This document shows, piece by piece, positions 58,043 to 64,000 of a DNA stretch of 64,000 bases. The notes beneath the pieces were generated by a model, which was not told the origin of the DNA, ran no database searches, and worked only from the letters and a program-made list of their open reading frames with translations. Made by a program: the position numbers and the translations under genes. Each line of letters starts with the position of its first letter. The stretch's first letter is position 1. Where the stretch lies: positions 1,240,001 through 1,304,000 of the forward strand of contig NZ_JACIJI010000001.1 of assembly GCF_014199335.1 (NCBI RefSeq). Direction: 5' to 3'. Source of the DNA: Stakelama sediminis (GTDB taxonomy: Bacteria > Pseudomonadota > Alphaproteobacteria > Sphingomonadales > Sphingomonadaceae).

Positions 58043-60970
58043 TCAGCCTTTCCGGGTTCGACGGATTTCTTCACGCACGCTGTGGCCCAGTGCATCGGCC
58101 ACCAGCGCGCCCTGTTCTGCCTGATGCCGCTTCATCAGCCCGGTGGCGGGCGACGCCGCCGCCGCGCGTCCGGCATAGCGGGCGCGCTTCGGTTTGACGC
58201 CTGCATCGGTCAGGCACTGTTCGATCAGCGGTTCTACGAAGAACCATGCGCCGTTATTCTGCGGCTCTTCCTGACACCAGACCACGTCTTCGAGATTGGG
58301 CATCTTCTTCAAACGCACGGTCAGCGGGTCGCCAGGGAAGGGATAGATCTGCTCGACGCGGATGATCTGGGTATTCGTGTCGCCCGCCGCATCGCGTGCT
58401 TCGATCAGGTCATAGGCGACCTTGCCCGAACACAGCACGACGCGCTTCGTATCCTTGTCGGCAGGTGCCGAAGGGTCGGAGAGCAGGCGACGGAAGTGGC
58501 TTTCGCCGACAAAGTCCTCGGTCGCCGACACCGCCATCTTGTGCCGCAGCAGCGACTTCGGCGTCATGATGATCAGCGGCTTGCGGAAATTGCGATGCAT
58601 CTGGCGACGCAGCAGGTGGAAATAATTGGCAGGCGTGGTGCAGTTCGCGACCTGCATATTATCCTGCGCGCACAGTTGCAGATAGCGTTCGAGCCGTGCC
58701 GAGCTGTGCTCCGGCCCCTGCCCTTCATAGCCGTGCGGCAACAGCATGACGAGTCCGTTGGCGCGCAGCCATTTGGCTTCGCCCGCGGCGATGAACTGAT
58801 CAATCATGATCTGCGCACCGTTGGCGAAATCGCCGAACTGCGCTTCCCACAACACCAGCGTCTTCGGGTCGGCCAGCGCATAGCCATATTCGAAGCCCAG
58901 CACGCCATATTCGCTCAAGGGGCTGTCGAGCACCTCAAACCGGCCATGCGGGATTTCTTCCAGCGGGACATAACGATGCCCGTCCTTCTGATCGACCCAC
59001 ACGGCATGGCGCTGCGAAAAGGTGCCGCGTCCCGAATCCTGCCCCGAAAGGCGCACGCCATGCCCTTCGGACAACAGCGACCCGAACGCCAGCGCTTCAC
59101 CGGTCGCCCAGTCGAATCCTGCGCCGGTTTCGAACATCTGCCGCTTGGCATCGAGAATGCGGCCCAGCGTCTTGTGCAGTTGCAGGCTTTCGGGAACCTC
59201 CGTCAGCGTGCGGCCGAGCGAATCGAACAGCTTGCGGTCGATGCCGGTTTCGACATTGCGCCGCGCCTGTTCGGTATCGGCGGGCGCGCCCAGCCCCGAC
59301 CAGCGCCCGGCGAACCAGTCCGCCTTGTTGGGCAGATAGTCGTTGCCCGCGTCAAACTCGTCGTCGAGCAGCAGCGTGAACTGCTTCACCTTTTCATCGA
59401 TAAACGCCTGATCGATCACGCCCTGCGCGATCAACCGGTCGCCATAGACCTTGCTGACGCCCGGATGCTTCCTGATCGCGGCGTACATCAGCGGCTGGGT
59501 AAAGCTGGGCTCGTCGCCTTCGTTATGGCCGAACCGGCGATAGCACCACATGTCGATGACGATATCGCGCTTGAACCGCTGACGGAACTCGATCGCCATC
59601 TTGCAGGCAAAGGTCACCGCTTCGGGATCGTCACCGTTCACATGGAAGATCGGCGCTTGCACGCCCTTCGCCACATCAGACGGATAGGGCGAGGAGCGCG
59701 CGAATTGCGGGCTGGTGGTGAACCCGATCTGGTTGTTGATGACAAAGTGGATGCAGCCGCCGGTATTATAGCCGCGAATGCCCGAAAAACCGAGCGTTTC
59801 CCAGACGATCCCCTGACCGGCAAAGGCTGCGTCGCCATGGATCAGCACCGGCAGCGCCTGTTCATGCTCGCCCAGATCGTCGCGATAGGTCTGCACCGCG
59901 CGCACCTTGCCCAGTACCACCGGGTCCACCGCTTCCAGATGCGACGGGTTGGCGACGAGCGACATATGCACGTTGATGCCGTCGAATTCGCGGTCGGTGC
60001 TGGTGCCGAGGTGATATTTGACGTCACCCGACCCGCCGACATCCTCCGGATTGGCCGAGCCGCCGGAAAATTCGTGGAAGATCACGCGGAACGGCTTTGC
60101 CAGCACATTGGCCAGTACGTTCAGGCGACCGCGATGCGCCATGCCATAGACGATTTCGCGCACGCCATACTGGCCGCCATATTTGATGACCGCTTCCAGC
60201 GCCGGGATCATCGATTCCCCGCCGTCGAGGCCGAACCGCTTGGTACCGACATATTTCTTGCCGAGGAATTTTTCCCACTGCTCGGCCTCAATCACCTTGG
60301 ACAGGATCGCCTTCTTGCCCTCCGGCGTGAATTCGATCGCCTTGTCCTGCCCTTCCATGCGCTCCTGCAGGAAACGGCGCTCCTCGACATCGGCGATGTG
60401 CATATATTCAAGGCCGACATTGCCGCAATAATTGGCGCGCAACGTGTTGACGAGTTCGCGGATCGTCGCGGTTTCGAAGCCCAGCACACCGCCCAGATAG
60501 ATCGGACGGTCGATATCACTGTCGGGAAAACCGTGATATTCGGTGCGCAGATCCTCCGGCAATTCCTGATCGGAAAGACCCAGCGGATCGAGATGCGCCG
60601 CCAGATGCCCGCGCACGCGATAGGTGCGGATCAGCATCATTGCGCGGATCGAATCGCCCGCCGCTTTCTTGATCGCGTCCGAAGACGGTGCAGCAGCGGG
60701 TGCGGCCTCCTTGCCCTTGCGCGGTGCTTTGGGCGCAGGCTCCATCTGGGTGGGGTCGAGCGCCGCGGTCAGCGCGTCGGTATCCTTCGGCGGCCAGGCC
60801 GGATTCGCCCAGCTTGGACCCTGCGCCGTGTTTTCCAGCCCGTCGAACCATTCGCGCCAGCCCGGTTCCACCGAACCGGGATCGCGCTTGTACTTGTCGT
60901 ACAGCGTTTCGACAAAGGCGGGGCTTACGCCGCCTGCAATATCCGCGAAATCGAGGCCTTCATAACCCAT
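58043..60970 (-). CDS. sucA: 2-oxoglutarate dehydrogenase E1 component
   Basis: 975 aa thiamine-diphosphate enzyme. The N-terminal E2-binding segment begins [21 protein letters not shown], with [20 protein letters not shown]. The catalytic part shows [31 protein letters not shown], the ThDP motif [28 protein letters not shown], and the second domain [44 protein letters not shown] 60970 is taken; GTG 60979 would add three residues. Entry enzyme of the complex with odhB and lpdA directly downstream. Confidence 0.97.
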   Translation of the reverse strand: MGYEGLDFADIAGGVSPAFVETLYDKYKRDPGSVEPGWREWFDGLENTAQGPSWANPAWPPKDTDALTAALDPTQMEPAPKAPRKGKEAAPAAAPSSDAIKKAAGDSIRAMMLIRTYRVRGHLAAHLDPLGLSDQELPEDLRTEYHGFPDSDIDRPIYLGGVLGFETATIRELVNTLRANYCGNVGLEYMHIADVEERRFLQERMEGQDKAIEFTPEGKKAILSKVIEAEQWEKFLGKKYVGTKRFGLDGGESMIPALEAVIKYGGQYGVREIVYGMAHRGRLNVLANVLAKPFRVIFHEFSGGSANPEDVGGSGDVKYHLGTSTDREFDGINVHMSLVANPSHLEAVDPVVLGKVRAVQTYRDDLGEHEQALPVLIHGDAAFAGQGIVWETLGFSGIRGYNTGGCIHFVINNQIGFTTSPQFARSSPYPSDVAKGVQAPIFHVNGDDPEAVTFACKMAIEFRQRFKRDIVIDMWCYRRFGHNEGDEPSFTQPLMYAAIRKHPGVSKVYGDRLIAQGVIDQAFIDEKVKQFTLLLDDEFDAGNDYLPNKADWFAGRWSGLGAPADTEQARRNVETGIDRKLFDSLGRTLTEVPESLQLHKTLGRILDAKRQMFETGAGFDWATGEALAFGSLLSEGHGVRLSGQDSGRGTFSQRHAVWVDQKDGHRYVPLEEIPHGRFEVLDSPLSEYGVLGFEYGYALADPKTLVLWEAQFGDFANGAQIMIDQFIAAGEAKWLRANGLVMLLPHGYEGQGPEHSSARLERYLQLCAQDNMQVANCTTPANYFHLLRRQMHRNFRKPLIIMTPKSLLRHKMAVSATEDFVGESHFRRLLSDPSAPADKDTKRVVLCSGKVAYDLIEARDAAGDTNTQIIRVEQIYPFPGDPLTVRLKKMPNLEDVVWCQEEPQNNGAWFFVEPLIEQCLTDAGVKPKRARYAGRAAAASPATGLMKRHQAEQGALVADALGHSVREEIRRTRKG

Positions 60971-61020
60971 GGCCGTCACCCGTCAGTTTGATCGTCCCGG
61001 CTCTCGCCGCAAACGGTAAT

Positions 61021-61069
61021 TGCGCCCCAGTCGCGTTCATTCGGATACGAACGCAGGGAGTGGGGCGCA
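61021..61069. promoter_or_regulatory. Nested hairpin between sucD and sucA
   Basis: TGCGCCCCA (61021-61029) pairs perfectly with TGGGGCGCA (61061-61069), and inside it GCGTTC (61033-61038) pairs with GAACGC (61049-61054). It occupies the 109-base gap within the operon. No T-run follows in the direction of transcription, so it may be an RNA-processing or stability element rather than a terminator. Confidence 0.6.
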
Positions 61070-61079
61070 GGCTCCCTTG

Positions 61080-61964
61080 TCAGCCCTTCAGCACGTCGAC
61101 CAGCGTCTCGCCAAGCAGCGAGGGGCTGGGGGAGACGCGGATGCCGGCTTCTTCCATCGCCGCGATCTTGTCCTCGGCACCGCCCTGGCCGCCGCTGACG
61201 ATTGCACCGGCATGGCCCATGCGGCGTCCCGGAGGCGCGGTACGGCCCGCGATGAAACCGACCATCGGCTTCTTGCGGCCCTTCTTTGCCTCGTCCTTCA
61301 GGAACTGTGCGGCCTCTTCCTCTGCCGATCCGCCGATTTCACCGATCATGATGATCGATTCGGTGGCGTCGTCGGCGAGGAACAGTTCCAGCACGTCGAT
61401 GAAGTTGGTGCCGTTGACCGGATCGCCGCCGATACCGACCGCCGTGGTCTGGCCCAGACCGGCATTGGTCGTCTGGAACACCGCTTCATAGGTCAGCGTG
61501 CCCGAACGCGACACGACGCCGACCGACCCCTTGGAAAAGATCTTGCCGGGCATGATGCCGATCTTGCATTCGCCGGGCGTCAGCACGCCGGGGCAGTTCG
61601 GACCGATCAGGCGCGATTTCGAACCCGACAGCGCGCGCTTCACCTTGACCATGTCGAGCACCGGAATGCCCTCGGTAATCGCAACGATCAGCGGCACTTC
61701 GGCGTCGATCGCCTCAAGGATCGAGTCCGCGGCAAATGGCGGCGGGACATAGATCACGCTCGCCGTGGCGCCGGTCTTCGCGACCGCCTCTTCCACGGTG
61801 TTGTAGACGGGCAGGCCGATATGATCGGTGCCGCCCTTGCCCGGCGTGACGCCGGCCACCATCTGCGTGCCGTACTCAAGCGCCTGTTCGGTATGAAAGG
61901 TGCCGGTCGCACCCGTCATGCCCTGAACGATGACCTTGGTATTCTTGTCGACGAGGATGCTCAT
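61080..61964 (-). CDS. sucD: Succinyl-CoA synthetase alpha subunit
   Basis: 294 aa. CoA-binding N-terminal domain ([39 protein letters not shown]) and the phospho-histidine in [41 protein letters not shown] and [15 protein letters not shown] complete the family pattern. Makes GTP or ATP while converting succinyl-CoA to succinate together with SucC. The beta subunit gene, which normally precedes it, is absent from this window; an unrelated orphan gene lies in that place. Confidence 0.97.
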   Translation of the reverse strand: MSILVDKNTKVIVQGMTGATGTFHTEQALEYGTQMVAGVTPGKGGTDHIGLPVYNTVEEAVAKTGATASVIYVPPPFAADSILEAIDAEVPLIVAITEGIPVLDMVKVKRALSGSKSRLIGPNCPGVLTPGECKIGIMPGKIFSKGSVGVVSRSGTLTYEAVFQTTNAGLGQTTAVGIGGDPVNGTNFIDVLELFLADDATESIIMIGEIGGSAEEEAAQFLKDEAKKGRKKPMVGFIAGRTAPPGRRMGHAGAIVSGGQGGAEDKIAAMEEAGIRVSPSPSLLGETLVDVLKG

Positions 61965-61982
61965 TCTCGCTCCATTAGTCCG

Positions 61983-62444
61983 TTATTGTCCGTTTTGGAG
62001 ATCGCGAAACTGGGCCGCGACGTCCCGCCATGCTCCTCGCGAGGGCGGCCGTAAGGCATCCCCCGGAAAATGAATTTCACCATCCCCCTCATCTCCGCTG
62101 ACATCGTAAAAACCGACACCGCATTCGACTGAAAGGTTACGGAAGACAGGGTAGATATCCTCCGCCAAAGACCAGGGAAAAGTAGCGTATATAAAGCTCA
62201 TGCCGATACAATAATCAGCCGATCGGTCGATCTCATCATCATCCTGCGTAGCATCCGGCCCGTTCATTGCGGGATAGTGTTTCCGCATCTCCTGATAGAA
62301 TCGTAAGAGATTGGCATGCGTACCAGCCGGATCACTATAGTCGCGATCTTCCGCCCATTCGAGTTGTGCAGCAAACCACGCATTGAAGGCGCCCCGCTCA
62401 CGAGGGGCCACGTCAGGGTCGAAAACCACTAAATCGTAGCTCAT
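61983..62444 (-). CDS. Orphan hypothetical protein between mdh and sucD
   Basis: 153 aa, acidic, no signal peptide or membrane segment. Begins MSYDLVVFDPDVAPRERGAF and contains NAWFAAQLEWAEDRDYSDPAG, YCIGMSFIYATFPWSLAEDIYP and a C-terminal GDEGDGEIHFPGD. The opening MSYDLVVFDP and tryptophan-rich core are seen in scattered hypothetical proteins, some in toxin-immunity neighbourhoods, but I cannot name a family. GC content is visibly lower than in mdh and sucD. Spacing of 18-20 bases to each neighbour keeps the operon intact. Confidence 0.75.
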   Translation of the reverse strand: MSYDLVVFDPDVAPRERGAFNAWFAAQLEWAEDRDYSDPAGTHANLLRFYQEMRKHYPAMNGPDATQDDDEIDRSADYCIGMSFIYATFPWSLAEDIYPVFRNLSVECGVGFYDVSGDEGDGEIHFPGDALRPPSRGAWRDVAAQFRDLQNGQ

Positions 62445-62464
62445 AAGCGAAGCACCTAAATCGG

Positions 62465-63436
<972 letters not shown>

Positions 63437-63594
63437 TCAACCAGTCGGGCGCAGCGGGGACTCGGGAATCGGCCCTTTCAGCGCGCGAAACGCCCGCGAC
63501 TTAGGCGCTTTGACCGGCAAGGGCAACCGCTAAGGCAAAAAGGTTAAAAGCTTTCTTTGCAATTCATTCGCAAGTGCAATAGTGTGGGTGGGTT

Positions 63595-64000
63595 TCACTT
63601 TGGCGATCCCGGCGGCTGCTTCGCCCAACGCGCATATTGCCGTGCAAGTACGAAGAACGCTTCCTTGCGCACGCCGGTTTCGGACTCCAGCCCCTTGCGG
63701 TTCCACCCCTGCTGATACACCGGATGCTGACGACGCGGCGAGCGAAAGTCCTTTAATATCCAGGGCGACATGCCGCGCAGGAAAGGAATTTTCGCGGCCA
63801 TCGCCAGCGTCTGGCGATAATATTCGGCCTGATATTCTTCGGAGAATTTATGCGTGCCCGTGGAATCGTGTACCCCCGCCTTCGCACCGGCTCCGAGTTC
63901 GGAGAATATCAGCGGCTTGTGATATTTCGACGCCCAGGCGATCGACGGCAGCGAAGCCAGCGAGTCATTGCCGTACCAGCCGTTATAGGTGTTGATCGCC
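63595..64000 (-). CDS. GH2 glycoside hydrolase, C-terminal part (beta-glucuronidase-like)
   Basis: 135 residues of the C-terminus, entering from the right edge. Features of the GH2 TIM barrel are NTYNGWYGNDSLASLPSIA, the nucleophile region KPLIFSELGAGAKAG with Glu, EEYQAEYYRQTLAMA and PWILKDFRSPRRQHPVYQQGWNRKG, which is close to beta-glucuronidase and beta-galactosidase C-termini. The catalytic acid/base and N-terminal sandwich domains lie outside the window. Stop TGA at 63595. The gene precedes mdh on the same strand, with 167 bases between. Confidence 0.82.
   Translation of the reverse strand, partial: AINTYNGWYGNDSLASLPSIAWASKYHKPLIFSELGAGAKAGVHDSTGTHKFSEEYQAEYYRQTLAMAAKIPFLRGMSPWILKDFRSPRRQHPVYQQGWNRKGLESETGVRKEAFFVLARQYARWAKQPPGSPK

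Noticed and set aside
58034..60991. A 985-codon open frame on the plus strand
   Set aside because: It is the exact antisense of sucA; its protein shows no domain and the length results from codon bias in GC-rich DNA.

Overview
The window is a GC-rich chromosomal stretch of an alphaproteobacterium, most likely a member of the Sphingomonadaceae. The pointers are a CcrM-type GANTC methyltransferase and a SciP-type CtrA modulator six kilobases apart, a histidinol-phosphatase of the inositol-monophosphatase family, dihydropteroate synthase with a long N-terminal extension, and the compact alphaproteobacterial style of 4-base stop/start overlaps. This assignment comes from gene content, not from a search. 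Nearly all of the window is ordinary chromosome. No rRNA, tRNA, CRISPR array, prophage or complete insertion sequence was seen.

Region by region. 1-5 kb: hflK-hflC (HflC cut by the left edge), mrp, a CoA-binding protein, then dapD with a HAD nucleotidase. 5-11 kb: a large lipoprotein-like subtilisin with a probable C-terminal beta-barrel, a luciferase-like oxidoreductase, and a PepSY/response-regulator/sensor-kinase operon. 11-20.5 kb: an ABC-F ATPase, a DUF445 protein and an RND efflux pair with a recognisable promoter, then two small GlsB/YeaQ-type membrane proteins around a SIMPL-domain protein, and sciP. 20.9-30 kb: mnmA, an AT-rich orphan membrane gene, hisN, a periplasmic peroxiredoxin, folP, ccrM, rnhB, a ThiD-VOC fusion and glmM. 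30-39 kb: two transporters, gor, pgi, and the operon dnaJ-like/yihY/fabI/orphan/GNAT/aroC. 39-48 kb: a transglutaminase and ATP-grasp/alpha-E operon of unknown function, pdxH-CDF-phzF, a glycosyltransferase and a DedA protein. 48-55 kb: an OmpA-like protein, a membrane-bound LuxR-type regulator, a cluster of mobile and palindromic repeats, a serine hydrolase, TPR, TRIC, DUF1275 and NUDIX proteins. 55-64 kb: the TCA-cycle operon mdh, orphan, sucD, sucA, odhB, lpdA, and the end of a GH2 glycosidase.

The most unusual material is non-coding. There are two families of MITE-like elements: a 144-bp element present twice in opposite orientation, and a 273-bp element with 26-bp perfect terminal repeats and nested internal hairpins flanked by CTAG. 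An isolated end of the second family supplies the stop codons of two convergent genes. At least three further REP-like palindromes sit between genes, one of them inside the odhB-lpdA operon. The second theme is small, compositionally odd orphan genes inserted into conserved operons, including one located where sucC would be expected. A third is domain fusion (ThiD-VOC; ATP-grasp-alpha-E).
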